A stretch of 64,000 nt of DNA from Campylobacteraceae bacterium (GCA_013215945.1 JABSOM010000013.1:1-64000), one strand, 5' to 3'; shown: positions 1 through 11,100, numbered from the stretch's first letter. The notes: generated by a model from the letters alone, not told the origin. Made by a program: numbers and translations.

Positions 1-77
1 CACTAATTGTTGGTGTTGTATCTTGTGTATTTGTATCAGTTGTTCCTACTGGTGTTTCACTTGGAGCTGTATTATCT
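1..77. repeat. Direct repeat copy 1 in adhesin gene (period 354 bp)
   Basis: These 77 bases are identical to 355-431. The 354-bp offset equals 118 codons, so the unit is one Ig-like repeat of the adhesin. The identity at DNA level points to recent repeat expansion or homogenisation. More copies probably continue left of the window. Confidence 0.9.
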
Positions 78-1291
78 GTTGTAATATCAATAGCTTGTGT
101 TGGTCCAGCATTTCCAGCTTCATCGGTAAAGCCTACATTTACTGTTGTTTCTGTATCAGGGTCTAATGTGATTGCAGGATCTACTACTACGCCATCAATT
201 TCACCTACTGTTACGTCAACTGTTGCTGGTGCTGCATCTATTTCTGCTTGTGTAAGAACATGATTCCCTATTACTTCACCATTTGAGTCTGTAATCTCAA
301 TTACATCTCCTGCTTCTAATGTTGAATCTCCTGCTCCATCTACTGGTAATGCTACACTAATTGTTGGTGTTGTATCTTGTGTATTTGTATCAGTTGTTCC
401 TACTGGTGTTTCACTTGGAGCTGTATTATCTATATATACTGATACTTCTGCTGAAGAGTCACTTGCATTTCCTGATGCATTAGTAACCTCTGTAACTAAA
501 GTATGTGCTCCTTCTGCTAAGTCTGTAGTTACCGGAATTGCTACAGCGTTTGGAGTTGTTTCAGTTCCTGTTACTGTATATGTTCCAATTATTACATCTG
601 AACCAGAAATTGTATCAATTAAATCAATTACATCTCCTGCTTCTAATCCACTTACATCTACTGTTACTATTGGAGTATTATCATTAGTGTTTTCATCTAC
701 CACAGGTAGGGGTGACGTTGGGGAGTCTGTTCCACCACCTATTCCGCCAAATGAAAAACTTGAAAAAGAAGAGCTAGGAGAATCAGCTGAAGCACTAGAG
801 TCACTTGAATCATCAGGGGCACTAGAATCAGCCGCTTCAGATGAAGAAGCAGAGTCTGAAGATCTTTCATTTAAATCATAGTCTTTTTTATCACTTTGAG
901 TCGATGTCCCAGATACAAAAGTTGTTTCATCTTTAATGTCTACTGAACCAGCAGCAGCTTCAAGGGAATCTATAACTTCAAAATCAAAATCACTAGTACT
1001 TAGAAGCTCTTTTAATTGTTCTAAGATATCTATTTCAAAACTTTTTCCAGCAAGTGCATCATCAAAATATTCTTGTACTTGTTTAATGTTTACAAGTTTA
1101 AGTTCAGTAATAACATCAACGATTTTTGAGAAAACAGCTTCTGCTTTTGAACCCAAACTGTTTATGATCATAGTGGTATTACTATCTTGTAAAACAATAG
1201 TATTAATGTTTTTTAATATATCTTTAGATAAATCAGAATCAATTTTATATGATGTGGATAAATTTTGCTCGCTTAGTATTAATGTTAACAT
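1..1291 (-). CDS. Giant Ig-repeat surface adhesin, LapA/BapA-like (partial, C-terminus outside window)
   Basis: The reading frame is open from an ATG at 1291 to the left edge, about 430 codons seen. The start has AGGAG 8 nt upstream. Residues 1-110 are a helical non-repetitive module with no signal peptide, as expected for a type I substrate. An AAAG at residues 112-115 resembles the LapG cleavage site of LapA. A Ser/Asp-rich and then Gly-rich linker follows (about 120-190), then Ig-like repeats with the recurring pattern LEAGDVI and IDNTAPSETPVGTTDTNTQ. It lies 152 bp downstream of the exporter genes, so it is very probably their substrate, mediating cell-surface adhesion and biofilm formation. 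Repeat count, RTX region and secretion signal lie outside the window. Family by recognition; the role is inferred. Confidence 0.85.
   Translation of the reverse strand, partial: MLTLILSEQNLSTSYKIDSDLSKDILKNINTIVLQDSNTTMIINSLGSKAEAVFSKIVDVITELKLVNIKQVQEYFDDALAGKSFEIDILEQLKELLSTSDFDFEVIDSLEAAAGSVDIKDETTFVSGTSTQSDKKDYDLNERSSDSASSSEAADSSAPDDSSDSSASADSPSSSFSSFSFGGIGGGTDSPTSPLPVVDENTNDNTPIVTVDVSGLEAGDVIDLIDTISGSDVIIGTYTVTGTETTPNAVAIPVTTDLAEGAHTLVTEVTNASGNASDSSAEVSVYIDNTAPSETPVGTTDTNTQDTTPTISVALPVDGAGDSTLEAGDVIEITDSNGEVIGNHVLTQAEIDAAPATVDVTVGEIDGVVVDPAITLDPDTETTVNVGFTDEAGNAGPTQAIDITTDNTAPSETPVGTTDTNTQDTTPTIS
355..431. repeat. Direct repeat copy 2 in adhesin gene
   Basis: Identical to bases 1-77; identity stops at 432, where the first, divergent Ig-like unit of the adhesin begins. 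Confidence 0.9.
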
Positions 1292-1443
1292 GAAAAGACT
1301 CCTAGGAATAATTACAGTAATATTACTACAAAAAAGTCTCTAAAAAGTTTTTTTTATAATAAAATAATATATTTTTACATTTAATCTTTTTTTTGATGTA
1401 TTTTAAATATTATTATACTATTTATTTATTATTTTAATACTAG

Positions 1444-2796
1444 TTATCGCTCATGTAAGGCGTTATTTTTTGTTTTCAAAATAGGCTTCAAAATAAAGTC
1501 TAAAATAGATTTTTTACCCGTTATAATATCCACACTAGCAACCATTCCAGGAATAATTGGCAAACGCTCACCATTTCGTTCTAAATAGTTCTTATTCGTT
1601 TTAACAAGGACTCGATAATAGGTCTTTTGATCTTTACTTTCTTTATCAACAATACTATCCGCTGATATTTCAATTATTTTTCCTTCTAATCCCCCATAAA
1701 TAGAAAAATCATATGCCGTAATTTTTACAATAGCTTTTTGTTTAGGATTAATAAAAGCAATATCTTTGGGATCAATTTTAGCCTCAATTACTAAAACTTC
1801 ACTTTGAGGAACAATTTCAATTAAATCTTCACCAGACCTTACTACTCCACCAATAGTATTAATATGAATTTGTTTCACAATTCCATCAACTGGTGACACA
1901 ATTGTAGTTTTGTCTACTTTATCTTTTTCTGCAACCAATCTTGCTTTATATTTTCTAAGTTCACTTTGTGTTTTTTGTAAAGTATCTGAAGCTTCTGTTC
2001 TAAAGCCTTGTACTTTTTCTTCTATTTTATTACGTGCTTCATCAACACCTAGTTTTGCTCTTGGTTCTGAAATTAAAGCTGTTTCTAAATCTCCTAAAGC
2101 TTGTTCATACTCTTTTTCAATATTCAATAAATCAAAATTAGATTTAATTCTTGAACGTACAAGTTTTGCAATAGTAGCTCGCTGTTTTTTAATAATTTTT
2201 AAAGATTTTCTTAACTTTCTGATGGTACTTGTAATTTCTTTTACTTCAAGTTTTTTTTGTTCATATTGATTTTCTAAAACTCTAATTGAAACTTTTAGCT
2301 CAGTAAATCTGTTTTTAAAAAGTCTGTTTTCTGCTCGTACATAATCTTCATTCTCTTTCAAAGAGATAATGTCATCAAATTTTAAAACAGGAACTTTTCT
2401 ATTAATTTTAACGGTAGTTTCAGCTAATAACCTTGTTCTTACTGCCAATAAACTATAGTATTCTGCTTTATTTTCTTGGAAAGAAGCTTGAAAACGCGTA
2501 GTATCAATTTTCATTAATTCATCGCCTTTTTTAACAATTTGACCTTCTTTTATTAATATTTCAGAAATAATTCCACCATCAAGATTTTGAATCTTTTGAA
2601 TCTTATCTGTGGGGATTACTTTTCCGTTTCCTCTAGCTAATTCATCAATTTCTGCTAATGCTGCCCATAAAATAGCACTTACAAACAAAGCTGCAATTAT
2701 CATAAATAAAAAACCTGATCTTGAATTGGGTGCTTCGTTTGCATTCGCATACATTGTATTAACAAAGTTCATGTCATTTTTAAAATCATCTGCCAT
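1444..2796 (-). CDS. Type I secretion membrane-fusion (adaptor) protein, HlyD/LapC family
   Basis: A 450-residue periplasmic adaptor linking the inner-membrane ABC exporter to the outer-membrane channel. A short cytoplasmic N-terminus precedes one membrane helix (about 28-48). A split biotinyl-lipoyl domain follows (GGIISEILIKEGQIVKKGD about 75-93, and the second half near 310-325 with SPVDGIVKQI). Between them is a long coiled-coil hairpin, and a beta-barrel region ends with IIPGMVASVDIITGKKS, typical of the family C-terminus. Length is usual for HlyD/LapC. It follows the ABC gene by 8 bp and precedes the adhesin gene, so the genes are almost certainly co-transcribed. Confidence 0.93.
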   Translation of the reverse strand: MADDFKNDMNFVNTMYANANEAPNSRSGFLFMIIAALFVSAILWAALAEIDELARGNGKVIPTDKIQKIQNLDGGIISEILIKEGQIVKKGDELMKIDTTRFQASFQENKAEYYSLLAVRTRLLAETTVKINRKVPVLKFDDIISLKENEDYVRAENRLFKNRFTELKVSIRVLENQYEQKKLEVKEITSTIRKLRKSLKIIKKQRATIAKLVRSRIKSNFDLLNIEKEYEQALGDLETALISEPRAKLGVDEARNKIEEKVQGFRTEASDTLQKTQSELRKYKARLVAEKDKVDKTTIVSPVDGIVKQIHINTIGGVVRSGEDLIEIVPQSEVLVIEAKIDPKDIAFINPKQKAIVKITAYDFSIYGGLEGKIIEISADSIVDKESKDQKTYYRVLVKTNKNYLERNGERLPIIPGMVASVDIITGKKSILDFILKPILKTKNNALHER

Positions 2797-2804
2797 AAAA
2801 TTAT

Positions 2805-5075
2805 TTACCTTTTTGTGCTTGGACTTGCTTTATTAAAAATTTCTTCTTTTGTTCCATCTGCGACTACTTTTCCATTTTCTAAAATAATAACTCTGTCTAC
2901 TAATTTTAATAAAGAAGTTTTATGAGTTACTAGTACCAGTGTTTTATCTTCAATGATATCTTCCAAACGTTCAATAAATGAAGACTCAGCTTGTTTGTCC
3001 ATCGCATTAGTAGGTTCATCAAGCATTATTATTGCAGGATCGGAAATCAATGCACGAGCTAAAGTAACACTTTGTCTCTCACCACCAGAAAGTCCTTCTC
3101 CACGTTCACCTACAATTAAATCAAAACCGGCTTCATGTTTATCTAAAAATTCATTTAAACCAGCAATTCTAGCTACTTTTAATAATTCTTCATCTGTAAC
3201 AAAATGTTCACCAATTGTAATATTATCTTTTATTGAACCCATGAATAAAAAAGGTTCTTGAGGTACTATTCCCATTGATTTTCTCAAATCAACAGGATCA
3301 ATTTGTCTAGTATCTACACCATCAATCAAAACAGACCCACTGTTTGGTTCATATAAATTCAAAATAAGTTTTAATAAAGTAGACTTACCAGAACCAATTT
3401 TACCAAGAATAGCAACTTTTTCACCTTGTTTAATAGTAATATTTATGTCTTTTAAGATTTTATAATTTTTTTCACTGTAGGTAAATTCTAAATCTTTTAA
3501 TTCAATATCACCTTTTAAATTTGGTCTTGAAATATACAGTTTATCCTCTTTTTCAAGCGGCATTTGCATGATTTCATCTAAATTGTTTAAGGACAACATT
3601 GTTCTATCATATCGTATAATCATACCCACAATTTGTGAAACAGGTGCTATTACTCTCCCATTTAACATCATAGAAGCAATAATTCCCCCCATGGTCATTT
3701 CTCCATTACTTGCTAAATAAACACCAGCAGCAACAATTAATATATTTGAGAACTGTGACATAAATGCCGTAAAGTAATTAATACTATGAGATAAAAACTG
3801 CCCTTCTTCAGCATAATGAACTGTTGCAGAAACGGATTTATCCCAATGTGTTTTCATTCTATTTTGAGCACGTATGCTTTTAATAATTTCTAGGCCTGTA
3901 ACTGTTTCAATTAAAGTAGTTTGTTTTAATTGTTCTTCTTTTACTGATTTTTCCACAATACTTTTAAGTGGTTTTTGCATATACCAAGACGTTAGTATTA
4001 AAATAATTACAATAGCTAAAGTAATGTATCCTAAAGGACCACCAATAAAAAATATAACCATAATAAAAATGATAACAAAGGGTAAATCAACAATAGCAGC
4101 CATGGTAGCTGAAGTAAAAAATTCTCTTACACTTTCATAAGACTGTAATCTTGATACAAACTGTCCTGTTGAAGCGGGTTTTGCATCCAGTTTAATATTT
4201 AATAAATGATTAAATATTTTATTGGATATTACTGTATCTGCTCTTTTTCCTGCAATTCCTAAATAATAGCTACGTACCATTTTCATAATAAAATCAAAAA
4301 TCATAATAATAGTAATACCAATAAACAAAGCCCATAAAGTTTCCATCGCATTATTAGGTAAAACTCTATCATAAACATTCATTGTAAATAAAGGAGTTGC
4401 TATGATAAAAATATTAATAAACAAAGAAATTAAAGCTACTTGTTTATAAATACTCATATTTCTTTTCATTGTTCCCCAAAACCAATCTTTGGGATTTTCA
4501 ATTACAATATCATTATTAATTCTATTTTTATAATTGTACTCTGGTTTTATAATGATGACTTCGCCTAAGAACTCTCCCTCAAGGCGTTCAATACTTAGTT
4601 CTGTCTGCCCTAAACTAATTCCAGGCATAATTGTAGTAGCCGTACCTTTTTCAAGGTCATAATCCAATAATACACAGGCTCTGTCTTTATCTAATAATAA
4701 AACAGAAGGCAATGCTAATTTTGTAATGCTTGCAATATTTTTTCGTTTTACATTTTTGGTTAATAAACCCATTCTTTGAGCAGATTGTGTGAACATCGCA
4801 TAATTCATAACTTCATTGTGCATAGGAAGAGAAAACATAATCGATTCTGCAGATGTTTCTCGTTTGTGATATTTAGTAAGAAAAAGAAGGCAATCTAAAA
4901 GAGAATCAACTCGTCTTCTGTTTTGAAGTTTTGCTAAACTTTGATTTGAGTCATCAATAGTTTTCGCGGCATTAAGTAAATCATCCATTTCACTTGAGGG
5001 TTTATCAGGAGATTTATCTACAATCTTTTCACTCTCATTATTTTGAATATTTTGGACTTCAGGATTCTCTTGCAA
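2805..5075 (-). CDS. Type I secretion ABC transporter (permease/ATPase), LapB/HlyB family
   Basis: 756 residues. It couples ATP hydrolysis to export of the adhesin. A Lys/Glu-rich N-terminal stretch precedes a C39-peptidase-like domain (about 55-180) that lacks the catalytic Cys, as usual for exporters of unprocessed substrates. The ABC transmembrane region covers about 215-500. The nucleotide-binding domain has Walker A GKIGSGKS at 558-565, signature LSGGERQ and Walker B IIMLDEPT, then the switch His in LVTHK. It lies between the TolC-like gene (9 bp) and the HlyD gene (8 bp), in the usual order for a dedicated secretion operon. Confidence 0.95.
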   Translation of the reverse strand: MQENPEVQNIQNNESEKIVDKSPDKPSSEMDDLLNAAKTIDDSNQSLAKLQNRRRVDSLLDCLLFLTKYHKRETSAESIMFSLPMHNEVMNYAMFTQSAQRMGLLTKNVKRKNIASITKLALPSVLLLDKDRACVLLDYDLEKGTATTIMPGISLGQTELSIERLEGEFLGEVIIIKPEYNYKNRINNDIVIENPKDWFWGTMKRNMSIYKQVALISLFINIFIIATPLFTMNVYDRVLPNNAMETLWALFIGITIIMIFDFIMKMVRSYYLGIAGKRADTVISNKIFNHLLNIKLDAKPASTGQFVSRLQSYESVREFFTSATMAAIVDLPFVIIFIMVIFFIGGPLGYITLAIVIILILTSWYMQKPLKSIVEKSVKEEQLKQTTLIETVTGLEIIKSIRAQNRMKTHWDKSVSATVHYAEEGQFLSHSINYFTAFMSQFSNILIVAAGVYLASNGEMTMGGIIASMMLNGRVIAPVSQIVGMIIRYDRTMLSLNNLDEIMQMPLEKEDKLYISRPNLKGDIELKDLEFTYSEKNYKILKDINITIKQGEKVAILGKIGSGKSTLLKLILNLYEPNSGSVLIDGVDTRQIDPVDLRKSMGIVPQEPFLFMGSIKDNITIGEHFVTDEELLKVARIAGLNEFLDKHEAGFDLIVGERGEGLSGGERQSVTLARALISDPAIIMLDEPTNAMDKQAESSFIERLEDIIEDKTLVLVTHKTSLLKLVDRVIILENGKVVADGTKEEIFNKASPSTKR

Positions 5076-5084
5076 ATCGTGCCT

Positions 5085-6896
5085 TTAGTGGAATTTATTA
5101 TACAAATCTTTGTTCTTTGATATTCTACTAATATATGGCTTATTTTTCAACACTTTTTTATTTAAACTTGATAAGATTTCTGTCACTTCATCAAAAGTTT
5201 CATAATTTCCATAAAGTATTTTTTTGTATTGACTGTTTTCACCATAGACAAAAACAGTTATTAAGGATTCATTCAATTCATATTCCGATATAAACACATT
5301 TACATCTGTATTTGCAGATATTGTTGCAAGATTTATAATATGATTATCATTTTTTAAGGATAAAATTTTATTTTCTAAGAAACCATCAATTTGTTTTGAT
5401 GAAGTAAGCATTGAGTTTGCATTATTATTCATGTTTAAAGAAAGATTTTCTTGAGAGCTTTTCTCACTTTTGATACTTGAAATATTTAAAGCATCCTCTT
5501 TTATATTTTGATTACTTACAGGCTCATCTTTGAATAATTCATTTAATAAATCATCAACACTCTCTTCTTCCTTCTTTTTTTCTTTTTTAACTATCTTTTG
5601 ACATACTTGTTTGTCTTCTTCTAAAATACTTGTACTTAAAGTAGAAAGTGTTAATAATAAATCATAATAATCAACAAACAATGAAAATTCTCTGTTTACT
5701 AAAGAACTGTTTGCTTGAAATAATTCTGCTTGTGCATTTAAAATATCAATAAAAGTTCTAGTGCCTGCATCAAATTCTTGTTTATAAACATCAACAATAT
5801 TAAAATTATCTTCCACATTCAATTTTAATAATTCAACACGCTTAAGATTTTTATGGTATTTAGAATAGGCAGTTTCGATTTCATCTTTAACTTCGTCAGT
5901 AACTGCATTTAAGTTTTCTTGTGCTTCTAATAAAAACTTACGCTCTCTTTGCGAAATACTTTGATCTTTTCCTCCACTAAAAAAATTCCAGGAAAGATTA
6001 ATTCTTCCTAAATACTCTTTTTGCATCCCATTATCTGCTAATTCTAAATCACTGTCCCATGTGCTTTCTAATTGTAATTTAATGGTAGGTAAAAATTTTG
6101 AACTGCTTTGTGCAAGTTTTGCTTTTTGTTTTTTGATTCCTTCAATAGCAGCAAGTACTTTTGGATGATTTAACACACCTTCTTTTAGAGCTTCTGTAAG
6201 TGTATTTGGAATATTTTTTGCATGTATTATTGGACGACAGATTAATTCAGGGGCATCTTCTAATACATAGCGTTTAAAGTTATTTCTATTTTTTTGGTAT
6301 AAGTCTACTTGTTCAAGATATTTTTCTTGTGTAGAATGTAGTTTGGAACTAACTTGGTAAGTTTCAAGAACTTCTCCTGAAATTTCTTCTTTATCTTTCG
6401 CTGTTATAAGGTTATCTTCATTAATAACAATAATATCTTCTGATAAACTCATTAATTCTTTGTATTGAACAATTCCTAAATAAGCATTCAAAGATTTAAT
6501 TATAATTTTTTCAATATTTTCTTTTCGTTTATGTTTATTTTCAATATAATTGGCCTGGTTTTCATCAATTTCAGCAGATGTCAAGCCTCCATTATAAAGT
6601 ATCTGTTCTAATGAAAGTGTTGCTTTCCACCCTGTTTTATTTACCGTATTTTTAATACTATTAGTAGGATCATTCTTTTTTTTATTTTTTTCAAAATCAG
6701 CATTTAAATCAAGTGTAGGATAGTAAGCAGCTTTTTTTTCATCTACATACTCTTGAAACGCTTCCTCATTGTGTAATTCTGCTTTTATTTCAGGATTGTT
6801 ATCAAATGTTTTTTGTACAGCTTCTTTTAAAGACAATGCATTCAACGTAGAAAAAGAAAGAATAAAAAATATGAAAATTTTATTAGATAGAGACAT
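5085..6896 (-). CDS. TolC-like outer-membrane channel with C-terminal SPOR-like domain
   Basis: 603 residues. A signal peptide (about 1-20, ending LNALS) precedes two outer-membrane efflux protein repeats (about 22-425) forming the trimeric channel-tunnel, the exit duct for the adhesin. TolC proteins are usually near 430-480 residues. Here an acidic/Lys linker (about 430-500, KKEKKKEEESVDDLL) leads to a domain of about 75 residues with YKKILYGNYETFDEVTE, which reads as a SPOR peptidoglycan-binding fold. First gene of the secretion operon; promoter presumably in 6897-7075, a shared divergent region with the regulator at 7076. SPOR assignment is by pattern only. Confidence 0.88.
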   Translation of the reverse strand: MSLSNKIFIFFILSFSTLNALSLKEAVQKTFDNNPEIKAELHNEEAFQEYVDEKKAAYYPTLDLNADFEKNKKKNDPTNSIKNTVNKTGWKATLSLEQILYNGGLTSAEIDENQANYIENKHKRKENIEKIIIKSLNAYLGIVQYKELMSLSEDIIVINEDNLITAKDKEEISGEVLETYQVSSKLHSTQEKYLEQVDLYQKNRNNFKRYVLEDAPELICRPIIHAKNIPNTLTEALKEGVLNHPKVLAAIEGIKKQKAKLAQSSSKFLPTIKLQLESTWDSDLELADNGMQKEYLGRINLSWNFFSGGKDQSISQRERKFLLEAQENLNAVTDEVKDEIETAYSKYHKNLKRVELLKLNVEDNFNIVDVYKQEFDAGTRTFIDILNAQAELFQANSSLVNREFSLFVDYYDLLLTLSTLSTSILEEDKQVCQKIVKKEKKKEEESVDDLLNELFKDEPVSNQNIKEDALNISSIKSEKSSQENLSLNMNNNANSMLTSSKQIDGFLENKILSLKNDNHIINLATISANTDVNVFISEYELNESLITVFVYGENSQYKKILYGNYETFDEVTEILSSLNKKVLKNKPYISRISKNKDLYNKFH

Positions 6897-7075
6897 TATG
6901 TACCTTTATATTTAAAAATAAAATATTAATTTATTTTATGCTATTGTAACACAAATAATAATAAATATTCTTAATTATCAAAATTATAGCATGTATAACT
7001 TTAAATATTATTTAATTATCTTATTTATAATAACTTTTTTATACTCTGCATGTAAAATTATTAAAAAGTGAAACT

Positions 7076-7780
7076 ATGGACAAACATACAAAGAACACCA
7101 TTCTTAGGGACTTAAGTATTCTTTATATCGAAGATGAAGAAAATATACGCAAAAATATTACAGCAACCTTAGAACTGTTAGTATTCAAAGTTTTTGCCGT
7201 AGCTTCTTATGAAAAAGCCATTGAGGCCTTTAATCTTAATAAAATTGATATCATTATCTCAGACATTAACCTTCAAGGGAAAACAGGTCTTGATTTTTGC
7301 AAAGAGATTAGAGTAGATAACCTTGTAATTCCTATAGTTTTGTTAACTGCACACTTAGATACTAACTATTTATTGGATGCAACAAAACTTAAATTGGTTG
7401 ATTATTTAATCAAACCTATTGATTTTAAGACTCTACATAATGTATTAATAAAATGTGTAGATGAACTTTTGGTTCAAAACATGTTTAAAATAAAATTTAT
7501 GAATGAGACAGAATTTGATATTAATATGAAAGTCTTGCTAAATAATAAGAAAGAAGATATAAAACTCACTTCCAACGAACTACTCTTATTAGAATACCTC
7601 ATAAAAAATTCCTATCGTGTTGTTCCCCATCTTGAAATTAAAACAAAAATATGGGAAAAACCAGAAGAAGTGAGTGATTCTGCACTTAAAAATTTACTGA
7701 ATAAATTAAGAAAAAAAATAGGGAAAGAAGCAATTGATAATATCTCTGGGGTAGGATTTAGACTAATTTATCAACACTAA
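7076..7780 (+). CDS. Response regulator, OmpR/PhoB-type (REC + winged helix)
   Basis: 234 residues. The receiver domain (about 12-130) has the acidic pocket IEDEE, the phospho-acceptor in IIISDINLQ, a conserved Thr in VLLTAH and Lys in LIKPI. The C-terminal winged helix (about 145-232) has LTSNELLLLEYLIKN and the recognition region SALKNLLNKLRKKIG. It is divergent from the secretion operon, so it may control adhesin export, but no kinase gene is adjacent. It is clearly paralogous to the regulator at 16833. Confidence 0.9.
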   Translation: MDKHTKNTILRDLSILYIEDEENIRKNITATLELLVFKVFAVASYEKAIEAFNLNKIDIIISDINLQGKTGLDFCKEIRVDNLVIPIVLLTAHLDTNYLLDATKLKLVDYLIKPIDFKTLHNVLIKCVDELLVQNMFKIKFMNETEFDINMKVLLNNKKEDIKLTSNELLLLEYLIKNSYRVVPHLEIKTKIWEKPEEVSDSALKNLLNKLRKKIGKEAIDNISGVGFRLIYQH

Positions 7781-8106
7781 TATTCTTAATCTTTTCAATA
7801 CTATGTTTGTACTCAAGGATTCCCAATTATGTGTCTTTTTTATTCCAAAATTATTTATTACTTAAAAATGAGCTTTTAAGTAATAAATAACAATTATAAA
7901 TTTGAAATTACTTGAAATAATTCTTTGTGACTAAAATATTTAATAAAATCTTCGAAGCAAAAAATAAAATTACCAATAAAAGGTTTATTTCATTTAATAT
8001 TTATTCATTTAAGTAATATATTAAATGCTATAACTAAGTATGAAATCAACTTTTAACACCACTTATATGCTAAAATATTCCTTACTTATTTATAAGGAAT
8101 AATATT
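7781..8106. other. Noncoding spacer, nothing specific seen
   Basis: A 326-bp very AT-rich spacer between two same-strand genes. I see no convincing RNA gene or terminator. It presumably holds the promoter of the gene at 8107, whose start is preceded by a TAAGGAA ribosome-binding site. Confidence 0.5.
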
Positions 8107-11100
8107 ATGAAAAAATTATTAATCTTTCTTCTTTTATCATTAAGCCTTTTTGCTTCCACTCATAAATATATCGAACTCAATGAAAATGAAAAAAAATGGC
8201 TTAAAACACACACTATAATTAAACTTGCCGTTATTGATTATTGGGACAGCGACAATGAAAATAACAATATTCATACAGAATTAATTCGCCTTCTTTCTCA
8301 CTATGGCAATATTAATATAATTCCTCTTTCCTTTGATACTTGGAATGCCGCTTATAACGATGCACTTAAGGGGGAATCAACTCATGGAATCATGTACCTT
8401 AGTTGGAGTAAAGAAAAAGAAAAAAAATACTTTCATTATTCTATGCCTTATGATGCAAAAGCAAATTTTCTTGTTGTTAGAAAAGGAAATAGAAACATAA
8501 ATTCTATAGAGGATTTAAAAAATAAACACGTATATGTTCAAAAGAATGCTGTTACACAAACAATCTTAGAAAATTATTCTTCAGAAATTAATCTAATAGA
8601 GCATACAGATAATGAGAAGATGCTTGAGATACTTTCAACAAACAAGAAGATTAATGCAGTATTCATTTATAAAGTAGATAAAGAACAACTAAAAAAGTAT
8701 GATTTAAAAATTGTAAAAAAAGTGTATGGAAAATATACAAACATACATATTGGAATAACACATCAACATAAAGAACTACAAACTATAATCAATAAAATCA
8801 TGGCAGTTATTCCGCAATTTGAATTCAATAAAATACAAAGAACTGTTTATAAAAAATCAAATGAATTCGTCCAAATAAATAAACTCTTATTAACAAAAGA
8901 AGAAAAATTATGGATAAAGAGTCATCCTGTAATTACCGTAGGAGGAGAAAAGGACTGGGCACCTTTTGATTTTGTTGATGAAAATGGAAAATATAATGGT
9001 CTTTCAAAAAATTATCTTGACGTAATTTCTTCACTTACAGGATTAAACTTTGAAGTAAAAACAGGGCAAACTTGGAATGAACTATTAATGGCACTTAAAA
9101 ATTCACAAATAGATATGTTGCCAGCTATTTATTTTTCCGAAGAAAGAGAAAAATTTGCAAATTTCACCTCTTCTTACCTTTCTATTAGTGACTATTATAT
9201 CACCAAAGCAAACTACCCAAAGATAAAATCAATTACTTCTTTGTATGGAAAAACTGTTGTTGCAATAAAAGGTTATGAGGTCACTTCTTGGTTAAAAGAA
9301 AAACACCCAAAAATCTCTATACATGAAGTATCAAACTTATTAGAAGCTTTGCAAAGCCTTGAAGCAGGTGAGAGTATCGCTTTTTTAAACGATAATCCCT
9401 CTTCTTCTTATTCTATTGAAAAAAATTTCATTTCTGGACTTAAGTTTAATAATGTAGTTAAAAACCGAATGCCATTAACCTTACACATGGCAAGTAAAAA
9501 AGAATACAAAATACTTGCCACAATTATTAATAAAGCCTTCGTAAAAATCACAAAAGAGCAAAAAAGAACTATAGCTTCACACTGGATGAGCGAAGTAAGT
9601 CATAAATCAATTGACCTAACAAAAAAGGAAAGTCTTTGGCTCTTAACAAAACCTATACTTAAATTTGCAGTTGATCCAAACTGGCTTCCTATTGAAGCTA
9701 TTAATAAAAAATCAAAAAAGTATGAAGGAATGATGGCCGATATCTTAGATATTATTGCAGAGACCTCAGGTATTAAATTTAAGCTTGTAGAAACAAAAGA
9801 ATGGGGTAAATCCCTAGAACTTGCTAAAAACAACGACGTTGATATTTTAGCAGCTATAAGTATTACAGATAAAAGAAAAAAGTTTTTAAACTTTTCTGAT
9901 AAAACTATTGTTCTGTCAGATGGTGTTATTATGAAAAATAATAGTACATTTATTACTTCCTTAAATGGATTAAAAGGTCTTAGAATTGGTGTTTCAGATG
10001 GAACTTCTTTACATGCTATGTTAAAAGAAGACTATCCCAATTTAATTATTAAACCTATTAAAGGTATAAAAAAAGGTCTTGATAAATTAAAAAATGATGA
10101 AATTGATGCTTTTATTGGAAATTTAGAAGTTGCCAGTCATATAATTATTAAAAAACATTTTTTTAATTTAAAAGTAGTTTTCAAACTTGAAAACACTCGT
10201 CAATTACATATAGGTTTAATTAAATCTTTACCTCAAGAAGCCCTAAGTATTATAAATAAAACGCTTAACAGCATAAATAAAAATGAACTCAATACCATTC
10301 GTCAGCGATGGATTGGATTAAAAATAAATAAAGAAATTGATTATACGATTTTTTACAAGATTGCTTTTGCTGTCATTGTTTTAATAATATTTTTTATATT
10401 TACTAATCGTAAATTACAACAGCTTGTAAGAAAACGTACGCAAGACTTACAAAAAGAAAAAGATAAACTTTCATCTTTTAATAAAAACTTAGAAAATCTG
10501 GTTTCTCTTCGAACTATTTCATTAGAAGATGCAAAAAATGAACTTGAAGAAAGTAACAAATTAACACGTGATTCAATTAATTATGCTGCACTTATTCAAC
10601 ATGCACTTATTCCAGAAGAAGATACTTTTGATATCTATTTTAAAACACATTTTGCATTATGGAGTCCTAAAGATGTAGTAGGTGGAGATATATATTTATT
10701 TGAAGAATTAAGAGGAGAGCATGAGTGTCTTTTAATGGTAATTGATTGTACTGGGCATGGAGTTCCTGGTGCTTTTGTAACCATGCTGGTAAAAGCAATA
10801 GAGAGACAAGTCGTTTCAAAAATAGTAAACAATGAAAATTTAGAAGTAAGCCCTGCTTGGATTTTGAGTTATTTTAATAAAAGTATGAAAAAAATTCTAA
10901 AACAAGACAATAAAGACTCGCTTTCAAATGCAGGCTTTGATGGAGGGATTTTATATTACAATAAAAAACAAAAGTACATTAAATATGCTGGTGCAGAAAC
11001 ACCTTTATTTTATTTTGAAGAAAATGAATTAAAAGTGATAAAAAGTGATAGGCATTCTGTGGGATACAAAAAAAGTGATATTAACTATGAATTTACAGAA

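Noticed and set aside
687..1343. Plus-strand open frames (687-881 and 936-1343)
   Set aside because: They are antisense to the adhesin gene, which is open over the same span, has a good start and encodes recognisable repeats.
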